64,000 nucleotides of DNA, from the NCBI GenBank assembly GCA_017417585.1, contig JAFPYX010000026.1, forward strand, positions 88,577 to 152,576, read 5' to 3'. Under the pieces are notes generated by a model, which was not told where the DNA came from, did not search any database, and saw nothing but the letters and a program-made list of their open reading frames with translations. Shown here in pieces: positions 1 through 7,997 of this stretch; within the stretch, counting starts at the first letter, position 1; each line of letters opens with the position of its first letter. The stretch comes from Victivallales bacterium (GTDB lineage: Bacteria; Verrucomicrobiota; Lentisphaeria; Oligosphaerales; Oligosphaeraceae). A program made the position numbers and the translations under genes.

Positions 1-336
1 AACAAGATACTTTTCTACATTATATACAGGTATGATGATTGAAAAAGAAGTCAGCATTTGTTATTATTTTTCCTCAAAATCAAACCAATCCTTATAGTAT
101 TCTCACGCAAGAGTTATTCCATTCACCGCCTTCTTTCATAAAAGCGGGAAGTAGCAACCTCGACAAAAGTAGCATTTATATCGTCCACTCAAAACACAAT
201 GACGAATTCACACCGCTAATCACTCCTCTTCTGAAGTAAAGATGTTAAGTAAAAACTTATCATCAATGACTTATAATTAGACTTGGTTAGTAAAACTTGA
301 GCACCTCAATCTTGCAGTGTAAAGAAACATAATCCT
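1..336. other. Gene-free left edge
   Basis: AT-rich stretch downstream of the minus-strand polysaccharide operon. A 66-codon frame with a TTG start exists at 39-239 on the plus strand, but it has no ribosome binding site, no recognisable domain and no signal peptide, so I do not call it a gene. I see no convincing terminator hairpin after the operon's last gene. Confidence 0.5.
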
Positions 337-1233
337 CTATTTTGGAGGAGTCAAAAGAATCATGTTCCCGAGTTTCACTTCCCATTCTTCAGGTTTCAAC
401 GGCCAAAAACCACCAGCATGGAAAAAGGTGAATTCCCCGAAATAAACCTTTCCCTGAATTTGGTAGAGGTCTATGCGAACAAACTTCATGCCTTGTGATA
501 ATTTTGCTGCAAGCGACTTCATTTCCTCAAAACATTCAGGTTTGGAGATTTCATGCCCGCATTGCGGATGGATGTTGGTGATATCCAAGTGGTTGAAATC
601 CATGTCAAAAAAGTCGAATTTACAATCTGTACTACGCTCGGTCGCGACAAATAAAATTTCAGGTTTTCCATTAAAACAAAAGAATTTATAATCATCAATA
701 TCGGCTTCTCCAGGAGGCGTCATGTATTTTTCCGCATAGATACGGGGCTTAACATTTTTATAAGGATACTCGCGTCCATCAGGAAATGGGTTTCGTTTCA
801 GACGAGCCTCGAAAAACCTCCGTAGTTCCAAATGATTCATATTATGTTTGTCATGAATAATTTTTACACTCCCAGAATCATGATTGCATTTTAACACAAA
901 TTGGTCCGGCAATGTGGAAAAATCAATTTCATCATAATGCTTCCAGTTGCCTAGCATTGGCAGACAAATATCTTCCCCCAATTTTTGCTCAATGTATTTG
1001 TGAACTTCAATCTTATCCACCAGTTGAGTGTATTCGGGATGCTTCTCGTTGAGTTTCAACCAGTTCATTTTGTCACAAAAGGTTACTGGTTTATCTAAAT
1101 TCAAACGCTGTCCTGTTTTCAGCCAATAGACCAGTTTCAAATACAGTCGATCGGGTATAAAACGAAGTGCTTGAATGAATTTCAAGCGCAATTCGCGATT
1201 TCGGAAAAGACTTTTATAATCCCACATAAGCAA
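337..1233 (-). CDS. TupA-like ATP-grasp polysaccharide biosynthesis protein
   Basis: A 298-residue protein that resembles the ATP-grasp 'TupA' family (named after teichuronopeptide synthesis), found in capsule and O-antigen loci and annotated there as a glycosyltransferase or ligase-like protein. Supporting features are the N-terminal helical part with KPVTFCDKMNWLKL (family signature: sugar-locus proteins with 'NLxxPxTFxEKxxWLKL'), the central FVLKCNHDSGS segment (nucleotide-binding region) and the later YAEKYM and DYKFFCFNGKP motifs. It is the last gene of the minus-strand operon, 14 bp after the GT4 glycosyltransferase. It probably joins an amino-acid-like or sugar moiety to a surface glycan; the actual acceptor is unknown. 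Family assignment is by motif recognition only. Confidence 0.8.
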   Translation of the reverse strand: MLMWDYKSLFRNRELRLKFIQALRFIPDRLYLKLVYWLKTGQRLNLDKPVTFCDKMNWLKLNEKHPEYTQLVDKIEVHKYIEQKLGEDICLPMLGNWKHYDEIDFSTLPDQFVLKCNHDSGSVKIIHDKHNMNHLELRRFFEARLKRNPFPDGREYPYKNVKPRIYAEKYMTPPGEADIDDYKFFCFNGKPEILFVATERSTDCKFDFFDMDFNHLDITNIHPQCGHEISKPECFEEMKSLAAKLSQGMKFVRIDLYQIQGKVYFGEFTFFHAGGFWPLKPEEWEVKLGNMILLTPPK

Positions 1234-1247
1234 CGAATTATAAGTGA

Positions 1248-2360
1248 CTAGTTAATTCTTTCGAGAAGCTGGATGTATTTTTCTACGACGATATTGCGAT
1301 CAAATTCGCGTTCCATCTTCTGCCGGGCACGTTGTCCCATGACAACACGTTCAGAGTATGGTGTATTGATGACCTTTTCAAAAGCTTTTGCAAGTGATGC
1401 CGCATCTTTGACTTGACATCCGAATCCAGTTCGCCCTTCCTCGAATGTTTCACGACAACCTGGAATGTCGCTGGCAACCACGATTCGACCGGTCGCAGCG
1501 GCTTCCAAAAGGACATTGGCCATGCCTTCATGCCAGGAAGGCAGAACAACACAGTCACTTTGAGTCATCAATTGATGGACTTCTTCTTGGAGTTTTCGAC
1601 CATGATAAATGATGATGCCTCGGGCGGCAAGATTCTCAATAACGCCTTGGTAGGATTCTTCTTCATACCACCCGACGATATGAAACTCCGAATTCGGGTA
1701 TTGCCTGTTTATCGTTTCGGCGGCAGTCAAGAATTCATCATAGCCTTTGTCCTGTCGGATACGCGCCACGATAAGGAAACGGGTACTATGATGGTCGTCT
1801 GGGCGATAAGGTTCGAAAGCATGCAGATTGAGATTAACCCCGGAACCAGGGAGAATTTGATACGGCGTTTGGGCTACAACCACGCCTTTTTCAAGCATGG
1901 CCTTATAGTTCGACTGGTTCTGGAAAAAGACGCAGGATGAGTTTTTGTAAGCCCGTTTTTGCAAGAACAGCGAAATCCTGGCTAGCAGCGAGTCGTGCTG
2001 AAGAATCGTCCCCAGACCAGTAATGTTGTTGATGTATGGGACATGTTCCCGATGTGCGGCAAAACTGCCGTAGATGTTTGGCTTGACCGTATAGGTCAGG
2101 ACAACGTTCGGCCGGACTTCCCTGATCAGCCTTCGGCAATTGCGGTAGTATTTCAGATCTTGAAAGGGATTGGTACCATGCCGATTGAGTTGAAAATCAA
2201 CAACTTGGCACCCGCATTTCTCGATTTCACAAGTATGCTCCCCAATGGGAAAAGCGACCGTGAGATCGTAGCCATGTGCCGCAAGTCCCTGCAGGAGTTC
2301 ACGGCGGAAATTGTAGATGGTTGTCTCGTCGTTGGCGAGAATGAGAAGTCTACCGGGCAT
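1248..2360 (-). CDS. Glycosyltransferase family 4 (group 1)
   Basis: A 370-residue GT-B fold glycosyltransferase of the GT4 type. The N-terminal Rossmann half starts with LLILANDETTIYNFRREL and contains the acceptor-side segment INNITGLGTIL. The C-terminal half carries FLIVARIRQDKGYDEFL and the nucleotide-sugar-binding EGMANVLLEAAATG followed by SDIPGC, the E-x7-E type motif of the family. It transfers a sugar from an activated donor to a lipid-linked glycan on the cytoplasmic face of the membrane. It resembles the second-step enzymes (PglA/CapM-like) that follow an undecaprenyl-linked initiating transferase, and such a transferase is encoded in the same operon. Its start overlaps the end of the transketolase gene by 11 bp, which suggests translational coupling. 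Confidence 0.88.
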   Translation of the reverse strand: MPGRLLILANDETTIYNFRRELLQGLAAHGYDLTVAFPIGEHTCEIEKCGCQVVDFQLNRHGTNPFQDLKYYRNCRRLIREVRPNVVLTYTVKPNIYGSFAAHREHVPYINNITGLGTILQHDSLLARISLFLQKRAYKNSSCVFFQNQSNYKAMLEKGVVVAQTPYQILPGSGVNLNLHAFEPYRPDDHHSTRFLIVARIRQDKGYDEFLTAAETINRQYPNSEFHIVGWYEEESYQGVIENLAARGIIIYHGRKLQEEVHQLMTQSDCVVLPSWHEGMANVLLEAAATGRIVVASDIPGCRETFEEGRTGFGCQVKDAASLAKAFEKVINTPYSERVVMGQRARQKMEREFDRNIVVEKYIQLLERIN

Positions 2361-3276
2361 CTATGGCCTCCAGAATTTTCCCGGCGATGGAAACGCCATC
2401 CATGCCATATTGCGCCCGCAGATACTTCTGTGAACCAACTTTGGTGCAATATTGGTCAGTCATGCCGATACGAAGCAACCGCGCGTGTTGTTGCTCACTG
2501 GCAAGCACCTCCGCCACAGCAGAACCAAATCCACCTGAGAGGTTGTGCTCCTCGCAGGTCACAATGAGGTCGAATTGCCTGGCACATTTTCGAATGACTT
2601 CCTGGTCAATTGGTTTAACCGTCGGGAAAGTATAGACTGCCGGAACAAGACCGAGCTGGTCTTTCAAAATGGCCTCGGCACTTTGTATTTCCTCGAAGAT
2701 TGCTCCAGTGGAAAAGAGTGCGACGCGCTCGCCGTCATGGACACAGATTGCCTTGCCAACCTGGAAATCCTGTAGGCTGTCGTGGATGCGCTTTTCGCCG
2801 CCGCGCCCCAGTCGCAGGTATGCGGTACCCTCTAATTCAACCAATGCTTTTGTGCATTCCACAGCCTCTACAAGATCTCCAGGCGCCAAAACCGTGACAT
2901 CTGGCAACGCACGCATGATGGCCAGATCCTCCGTCGCATGGTGGCTCATTCCCAAAGAACCATAGACAAACCCACCACCGACACAAACGATTTTGACATT
3001 CGCATGGTGGTATGCGCAATCATTTCGGATTTGTTCCAGACAACGTAAAGTAGGGAAATTACCAATGGAATAAGTGAAGACGATTTTACCCTCCAAAGCC
3101 ATTCCGGCGGCAACCGACGTCATATTCTGCTCGGCAATGCCAGCATTGATGAACTGATTGGGCAACGCCTCCCAAAATGGCTTGAGAACCCCAAAGCCTA
3201 AATCGCCAGTAATCAGAACGATTCGAGAATCTTGCCTGGCAAGTTCGACAAGCGTTTTAACAAAAGTATCGCGCAT
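2350..3276 (-). CDS. Transketolase-like protein, C-terminal half (pyrimidine-binding and C-terminal domains)
   Basis: A 308-residue protein matching the second half of transketolase. It has a pyrimidine-binding domain with RIVLITGDLG and FINAGIAEQNMTSVAAGMA, including the conserved glutamate that activates thiamine diphosphate in the family. A C-terminal domain with VVTCEEHNLSGGFGSAVAEVL follows. It should form the active enzyme together with the product of the adjacent gene, which has the diphosphate-binding half; only 3 bp separate them. Split transketolases also occur in archaea and in surface-glycan and secondary-metabolite loci. Position inside a glycan operon suggests making a special sugar or ketose precursor instead of housekeeping pentose metabolism, which is inference. 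Confidence 0.9.
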   Translation of the reverse strand: MRDTFVKTLVELARQDSRIVLITGDLGFGVLKPFWEALPNQFINAGIAEQNMTSVAAGMALEGKIVFTYSIGNFPTLRCLEQIRNDCAYHHANVKIVCVGGGFVYGSLGMSHHATEDLAIMRALPDVTVLAPGDLVEAVECTKALVELEGTAYLRLGRGGEKRIHDSLQDFQVGKAICVHDGERVALFSTGAIFEEIQSAEAILKDQLGLVPAVYTFPTVKPIDQEVIRKCARQFDLIVTCEEHNLSGGFGSAVAEVLASEQQHARLLRIGMTDQYCTKVGSQKYLRAQYGMDGVSIAGKILEAIDAR

Positions 3277-3279
3277 CGT

Positions 3280-4215
3280 TCAAACCTCAACAAAGCTAGG
3301 ATGGTAAGTTGCACACATCGTGTGATCTCCTGGAACGCCTTCGCCGTCCGGAGGCAATTGCGGATTGGGAATACCCGTAGGCGTATATGGGTCTACTACA
3401 CCATCTGGTTTGAATTGATGAAGTTCATTAACCGCATAGTCATACTCCCACCCGTCATGCGGAAAACGATAGTGCCACAAGATATCATTTTCCATGAACG
3501 AAACGCCTTTCCCTTTGATGGTATTGGCAATGACTACAGTCGGCCTTGGAGGCAAGGCTTGGGAGATGAGCGCACTTTTCAACAATTCATGGTCATGTCC
3601 ATCAATTTCTTTCACATCCCAATCAAACGACTTCCACTTGTCTGCCAGAGATTCCATCTTTAAGGTCTTCTCACACCAGTCAAGGCTCTGCATATGGTTG
3701 TGGTCAATGATTGCCACAAGATTTCCTAATCCGAAATGCCTCGCAAATAAGGCTGCTTCCCAAACCGAACCCTCGTTGCATTCGCCGTCACCTAAAACAA
3801 CGAAAACACGGTGGTCTAGTTTGCCATCCATCTTGGCAGCCAACGCCATTCCTGTGCCAGCCGAGAGGCCATGCCCAAGTGCCCCAGTAGAAAAATCCAC
3901 GCCGGGAAGATGATGCGAGACGTGTCCGGAGAGGCGACTGCCATTCTGGTAGTGCGTTTTCAGTTCTTCTGTCGGGAAAAAGCCACACTCTGCCAACGCG
4001 GCATAAATCGCCGCTCCCGCATGTCCTTTAGAGAGGATAAAGCGGTCTCGTCCCGACCATTTGGGTTCAGGGGCACGGAAATGCATTATTTCGGTAAATA
4101 GCACCGCAACAATGTCTGCCACGGACAGAATTGCACCGATGTGGCTACCACCGGAAAGATGCGTCATCTCCACCGCATGACGGCGGATAAGCCAAGCTAG
4201 TTGTTCACTGCGCAT
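3280..4215 (-). CDS. Transketolase-like protein, N-terminal half (TPP diphosphate-binding domain)
   Basis: A 311-residue protein equivalent to the first half of transketolase. The start region MTHLSGGSHIGAILSVADI matches the substrate-binding His-containing 'GHxGxxLS' area of the family. FILSKGHAGAAIYAALAE and the thiamine-diphosphate motif GDGECNEGSVWEA (GDG plus N) are both present and intact. It works with the product of the gene immediately downstream (3-bp gap) as a two-subunit enzyme. The stop-start spacing with the acyltransferase gene upstream is also tight (15 bp), so it belongs to the same transcript. Confidence 0.9.
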   Translation of the reverse strand: MRSEQLAWLIRRHAVEMTHLSGGSHIGAILSVADIVAVLFTEIMHFRAPEPKWSGRDRFILSKGHAGAAIYAALAECGFFPTEELKTHYQNGSRLSGHVSHHLPGVDFSTGALGHGLSAGTGMALAAKMDGKLDHRVFVVLGDGECNEGSVWEAALFARHFGLGNLVAIIDHNHMQSLDWCEKTLKMESLADKWKSFDWDVKEIDGHDHELLKSALISQALPPRPTVVIANTIKGKGVSFMENDILWHYRFPHDGWEYDYAVNELHQFKPDGVVDPYTPTGIPNPQLPPDGEGVPGDHTMCATYHPSFVEV

Positions 4216-4230
4216 AAAGGGAAAGATTGT

Positions 4231-5235
4231 TTATCGGAAGCCAAATGCCAATCGTGCAAACCGACAGTTTTTTATTGGCAAACGGTCAAAGACCAGAATC
4301 AAGACAACTGGTCCAAGCCAGCCGACCAAGAACATACAAGCTGAAGTAAGAAGCCAGCCACATTGGAAATGTGCGCAGACCTCCATCATGGCCGCTTGAA
4401 ACATCCATGAGAAAAGATAAATCGTGAAATTGTTCTTGCTAAGCCAGGTAACAACTGGCAACGGTTTCGTGTATGAGGCGAGGCACCACCAGGCAAGTAT
4501 CATCAGCATGGCAACCGGAAGACCAAGCGCTCGACTGGCATGGGCTGTTTCACGAAGAAACCATGCGACCATCAAAATTACCAAGCTGCCAAAAAACCAT
4601 ACACAATGTTTGATCCATTTTTCCTGTCTAGAAACAACTTGACAACCGAGTATCCCAAGCAGGAAAAAAAGTAGCGCCATCCGCAAATCGGACAGTCCTA
4701 GAAGCGTGGCGTGCAACGGCAAAAAATAGAATCCCACACATAAAAGAAGAAGGAGAGTGGTTTGCCATGCATGCGGGGGACGACCTCCGTTCGCATATTT
4801 CCAGCAGCCGAACAGCGCGTATGTCAGGAATAAAACTGGCAGAAACCAGAAATGTCCCCAGATGTTCTGACGAGGACAAAACAGCGATGTCAAGACATAG
4901 TCGATTGTCAATCCATTTAGGTTATGATGTTCAAAATAGTACTTTGGGAACAGAGCCAGGAGTGACCAGAGTAGATATGGAATCAGCAATCGCAGTGCTT
5001 TTTCCTTTAGCCAATGAGGGTAGCCTTTTCGAGTCAGCGAATCAGAGTTTTGAAACAGAAAACCGGCGATGCAGAAGAACATCGCCATGTGGAAAAGATA
5101 GATAAAATGGATTAGCGAGACCAGTGGTGTCCCATCAAAGGTACTCCAGTCACTGGAATGGGAATGTCCAAGGATGACCAGCAAGATGCCAAGCACATAC
5201 AGGACATCGATTTCCTTCCAGTAGTGTTTGTCCAT
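4231..5235 (-). CDS. Membrane acyltransferase (acyltransferase family 3)
   Basis: A 334-residue polytopic membrane protein of the acyltransferase-3 (OafA/NodX-type) family. It begins with EIDVLYVLGILLVILGHSH, where the Asp and the GHSH histidine sit in the first membrane helix as in family members that O-acetylate sugars. About ten hydrophobic segments follow, with an aromatic-rich loop (HFWFLPVLFLTYALF) typical of the family. It probably adds acetyl or a similar group to the operon's polysaccharide before or during export. The gene lies 2 bp from the aldo/keto reductase gene. The acyl donor and the sugar cannot be told from the sequence. Confidence 0.85.
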   Translation of the reverse strand: MDKHYWKEIDVLYVLGILLVILGHSHSSDWSTFDGTPLVSLIHFIYLFHMAMFFCIAGFLFQNSDSLTRKGYPHWLKEKALRLLIPYLLWSLLALFPKYYFEHHNLNGLTIDYVLTSLFCPRQNIWGHFWFLPVLFLTYALFGCWKYANGGRPPHAWQTTLLLLLCVGFYFLPLHATLLGLSDLRMALLFFLLGILGCQVVSRQEKWIKHCVWFFGSLVILMVAWFLRETAHASRALGLPVAMLMILAWWCLASYTKPLPVVTWLSKNNFTIYLFSWMFQAAMMEVCAHFQCGWLLTSACMFLVGWLGPVVLILVFDRLPIKNCRFARLAFGFR

Positions 5236-5237
5236 AT

Positions 5238-6173
5238 CTATGCAGATACTTGATCAAGCCTTGTCTGTTCTTCGGGACTCAGTTGCCAGTCACATCCTTC
5301 GATATTGCCAAGAACCTGTGCTGGTCGTTTGGCACCTACCAGAACAACGGAGTCCTTCAGATGGTCCAGAATAAAACGAATTGCCACTGCGCTGAGCGGT
5401 TTGCCGTGCGCGGCGGCAATGGGTTTCATCGCTTCGACAATCTCCAAGTTCTTCTGCATTTTCTCGCCATGGAAATTCACATAAATGTCACGGCTGCGAC
5501 GATCATTAGCCGCGAAAGTGGTCGAATTGTTATATTTGCCGGTCAGTATGCCCTGGCCGAGACTTCCCCAGGTCAGTGGAGTCAAATCGAAATCATCACG
5601 AAGAATGTTTAGGTCGTCTTCGTTTTTACGGCAGGCAAGGCTGTATTCATCCTGCACACTGACGAATTCCCCTTTGAGCGCTCCCAATTCCGCGAAATCC
5701 TGTGAATGAAGATTCGACAAGCCGAAATAGCGGATTTTACCGGCTTTTCTAAGGCCCTCCATGGTGTCAGCCACGATTTCCAACGGTGTAACACCATCCC
5801 GATAATGAACTTGATATAGGTCAATATAATCCGTGCCAAGTCGCTTTAGGCTGGCATCAAGCGCCTGCTGGAGATATTCGGGAGAATTGTCGTAGGTTGT
5901 TCCATTGGGACCGACTTTTACTCCGAATTTATCTGCTATGACTACTTCGGCGCGATGTTTGCCCAATGCCTTCCCCAGGGTGATTTCGCTTTGGCCCAGC
6001 CCATACGTATCGGCAGTATCAAAGAAAGTCACCCCATGCTCCAGCGCAGTATGGACGGCTTCAATCAGTTCCTGCTCCAGGACCTCTCCCCAGCCATACC
6101 CGCCCATCGGACAGCCCCCTATGCAAAGGCGGGAAACCAGGAGATCAGAATTCTTCAGCGTGATATATTCCAT
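5238..6173 (-). CDS. Aldo/keto reductase
   Basis: A 311-residue NADPH-dependent (by family) aldo/keto reductase with a TIM-barrel fold. The catalytic Asp and Tyr lie in FFDTADTYGLGQSE, the catalytic Lys in VVIADKFGVK, and the conserved HYRDGVTPLEIVADTMEGL follows. FGLSNLHS and LVGAKRPAQVLGNI match the cofactor-binding C-terminal part. The length is typical. In glycan loci such enzymes reduce keto groups of nucleotide sugars or related intermediates. Together with the split transketolase next door it could make an unusual sugar or polyol building block, but this is inference from context. Confidence 0.9.
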   Translation of the reverse strand: MEYITLKNSDLLVSRLCIGGCPMGGYGWGEVLEQELIEAVHTALEHGVTFFDTADTYGLGQSEITLGKALGKHRAEVVIADKFGVKVGPNGTTYDNSPEYLQQALDASLKRLGTDYIDLYQVHYRDGVTPLEIVADTMEGLRKAGKIRYFGLSNLHSQDFAELGALKGEFVSVQDEYSLACRKNEDDLNILRDDFDLTPLTWGSLGQGILTGKYNNSTTFAANDRRSRDIYVNFHGEKMQKNLEIVEAMKPIAAAHGKPLSAVAIRFILDHLKDSVVLVGAKRPAQVLGNIEGCDWQLSPEEQTRLDQVSA

Positions 6174-6185
6174 AACTAAACAGTT

Positions 6186-6839
6186 TTAACGATGCTTGTG
6201 ACGAAAAATGAATTCAAAACTCTTTGCCAGGACTTTACCGATTGTTTTGAAGAAAATTCCCGCATCTGTTGTAAAACTTACGCTTTCTGCATACTTCACG
6301 CGTAATTCATTTTTGCGCTTCAGCACATATTTTTCATACATTTCATCTGCATTTCCAGCACCCACGATTTCATCTAGGTTGATAAATTCTATCGAACTGA
6401 AATCCGTCACTCCAGGACGGACCTCCAGGATTTCCTTTTCCACTCCCTCGTATTGATCCGTATATTGAAGAAGTTCAGGACGCGGACCAATGAAACTCAT
6501 GGTTCCCACGAAGATGTTCAGGAGATTCGCTGTTTCATCTAACTTGGTCTTTCTTAGAAAAGCACCTACACGGGTAATCCGAGGATCGTGCATGGCTGTC
6601 GTGCCACCACCAATCTGATCCGCATTTTTGACCATCGTACGGAACTTGAATATTCTGAATGGTTTGTTACGGTACCCCCCTCGCAGAGGACGATAGAAAA
6701 CTGGAAATCCATCCTCGAGGCAAATTGCGATGCCAATGATGAGAAAAATGGGCAGAGCAAAAACCAGCAGAATAACCGCCAGGAAAAAACCTATTACTCG
6801 CTTAACATAGCGATTGTAGAAATTATTATATGCCGCCAT
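6186..6839 (-). CDS. Initiating sugar phosphate transferase (bacterial sugar transferase, PglC/WcaJ family)
   Basis: A 217-residue monotopic phosphoglycosyl transferase that puts the first sugar-1-phosphate onto undecaprenyl phosphate. One N-terminal hydrophobic segment (residues about 15-38) is followed by the catalytic domain with PFRIFKFRTM, DPRITRVGAFLRKTKLDE (containing the family's catalytic Asp-Glu dyad), MSFIGPRPE and RPGVTDFSS. The length is that of the short form (PglC-like), without the extra four-helix N-terminus of WcaJ. It is the second gene of the operon and defines it as an undecaprenyl-linked surface-glycan locus. The sugar specificity is unknown. Confidence 0.93.
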   Translation of the reverse strand: MAAYNNFYNRYVKRVIGFFLAVILLVFALPIFLIIGIAICLEDGFPVFYRPLRGGYRNKPFRIFKFRTMVKNADQIGGGTTAMHDPRITRVGAFLRKTKLDETANLLNIFVGTMSFIGPRPELLQYTDQYEGVEKEILEVRPGVTDFSSIEFINLDEIVGAGNADEMYEKYVLKRKNELRVKYAESVSFTTDAGIFFKTIGKVLAKSFEFIFRHKHR

Positions 6840-6887
6840 AGAAAAACAAATGTTTACGTTTATAACCGTAAACCAAGAAGCCGCTTT

Positions 6888-7457
6888 TCACGCCTTGCGC
6901 ATTTTATACTCGAGGGGGTCGATCGTGGCCTTGACAATCGTGCCCACGCACTCGATTTCCACGCTCCAGACGAAATGCCTGCCCTTCTTCTTCAGCCATC
7001 CGTAGGTGCCCTGGAGAGGCCCGGACTCGATGAAGAACTTGTCGCCTTCCTTGATGGTGCTGTTGAACTCCAATTCCTGGGCAAGCCCCAGCTGTTCCAG
7101 CTTGCGGACGGTCGTGAGTTCCTCCAGGAGATGAGCCTGGTCGTCCACTCCGATGATACGAGTCACAGAATTCGAATGAAACAGAAGCGCGCGCTTGTCC
7201 GCATCCAGCTTCGCGAAGACATACGAGGGAAACATCGGGCGCAGCACTTCCCGCGGATAACGGTAGCGCTTCCCGTTATGCGTCTGGCTCAACGTCTTCC
7301 AGACTTTCTTCAACGGCAAATAACAGGCAATCTGATTCTCCCGGCAGAATTCCTCCAGACGGAATTCATGCAACGGCATCGTATAGACTGGACAAACCTG
7401 TGCGTTGTCGGACAAGTCCAGAAGCGATGCGTCAAATTGGGGAAGTTCTAAAGGCAA
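6888..7457 (-). CDS. NusG-family transcription antiterminator (UpxY/LoaP/RfaH-like paralogue)
   Basis: A 189-residue NusG paralogue. The N-terminal NGN domain is recognisable by VYTMPLHEFRLEEFCRE, CYLPLKKVW and REVLRPMFPSYVFAKLD. The C-terminal KOW segment reads KEGDKFFIESGPLQGTYGWLKK. Paralogues of this kind sit first in long surface-polysaccharide operons (UpxY in Bacteroides, RfaH in enterics, LoaP in Firmicutes) and let RNA polymerase read through the operon. This gene is likewise first, 48 bp ahead of the sugar transferase. It lies behind a roughly 270-nt leader that contains a stem-loop followed by a U-rich stretch. The start used leaves residues before the NGN fold; a more internal ATG (VYTMPLHEF) is possible but would truncate the domain. 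Confidence 0.9.
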   Translation of the reverse strand: MPLELPQFDASLLDLSDNAQVCPVYTMPLHEFRLEEFCRENQIACYLPLKKVWKTLSQTHNGKRYRYPREVLRPMFPSYVFAKLDADKRALLFHSNSVTRIIGVDDQAHLLEELTTVRKLEQLGLAQELEFNSTIKEGDKFFIESGPLQGTYGWLKKKGRHFVWSVEIECVGTIVKATIDPLEYKMRKA

Positions 7458-7563
7458 TTCCTTGAATTGAAATCAACCGGCGAAATAGAAATTCAAAAAC
7501 AACACCTGAAGAAAGTTGACAGTTTATTGAAAATAAAATTATTGAAAATAAAACAAAGCTACC

Positions 7564-7598
7564 GCTGTCCCTCGACAATAAAACGACAGGGACTCAGC
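7564..7598 (-). promoter_or_regulatory. Leader hairpin with U-rich tail, candidate attenuator
   Basis: On the minus strand a stem-loop forms from 7598 down to 7564: GTCCCT at 7593-7588 pairs with AGGGAC at 7572-7567, extended by CAGC/GCTG. It is followed within a few bases by AGCTTTGTTTTATTTTC and a second U-rich run. It lies in the transcribed leader between the promoter (7765-7738) and the NusG-like gene, where an attenuator or antiterminator-loading element would be expected. Not tested. Confidence 0.45.
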
Positions 7599-7737
7599 TG
7601 GCATTCAAGTTCCTCTTTAAAAAGAAGTTGGATGGACAAGAAACAAGCACGCCGCCAGTCAGCGTTGGACAATCGTTTCGCAATTGGGAAAAACAGCCAT
7701 CCGAAAAAACGGAGAACACTTTTCGCAAAACAGTAAT

Positions 7738-7765
7738 ATTATAACATATTTTAGCATTTCTGCAA
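7738..7765 (-). promoter_or_regulatory. Promoter of the polysaccharide operon
   Basis: Minus strand: -35 TTGCAG (7765-7760), a 16-nt spacer, -10 TATAAT (7743-7738). Transcription would start near 7731, giving a leader of about 270 nt before the NusG-like gene. The 16-nt spacing matches other promoters read in this window. Confidence 0.65.
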
Positions 7766-7872
7766 GCCGTTCCAGCAGGAAAGCACGTTCTGACAAGACC
7801 CATGGGAAGCTGATAGGGTTAGCCATCCATGCGGCGAATCAAGACATTGATGACACATTTTGCAAAAGTGTC

Positions 7873-7900
7873 TTGAAAGTTGAACTTGTTCCATTATAGT
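7873..7900 (+). promoter_or_regulatory. Promoter of the FadL-like gene
   Basis: Plus strand: TTGAAA (7873-7878), 16 nt, TATAGT (7895-7900). Expected start near 7907, about 90 nt before the ATG at 7998. The 540-bp gap 7458-7997 therefore holds a divergent pair of promoters; apart from these, the leader hairpin and a 15-bp direct repeat (around 7526-7555, TATTGAAAATAAAA twice) I see nothing in it. Confidence 0.65.
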
Positions 7901-7997
7901 ATAGAATTGTCATTTTGAAGTCATCTGATTTTGCTTGAATTGCTTTCTTCGATTTTTCGTGCAACCCATCCTCCCTTCCCTTCTACCCCCTTCAGCT

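Noticed and set aside
39..239. 66-codon frame at the left edge
   Set aside because: TTG start, no ribosome site, no recognisable feature.
1413..2567. Plus-strand frames opposite the GT4 and transketolase genes
   Set aside because: They are antisense shadows with no similarity to any family, and the minus-strand products are clear.
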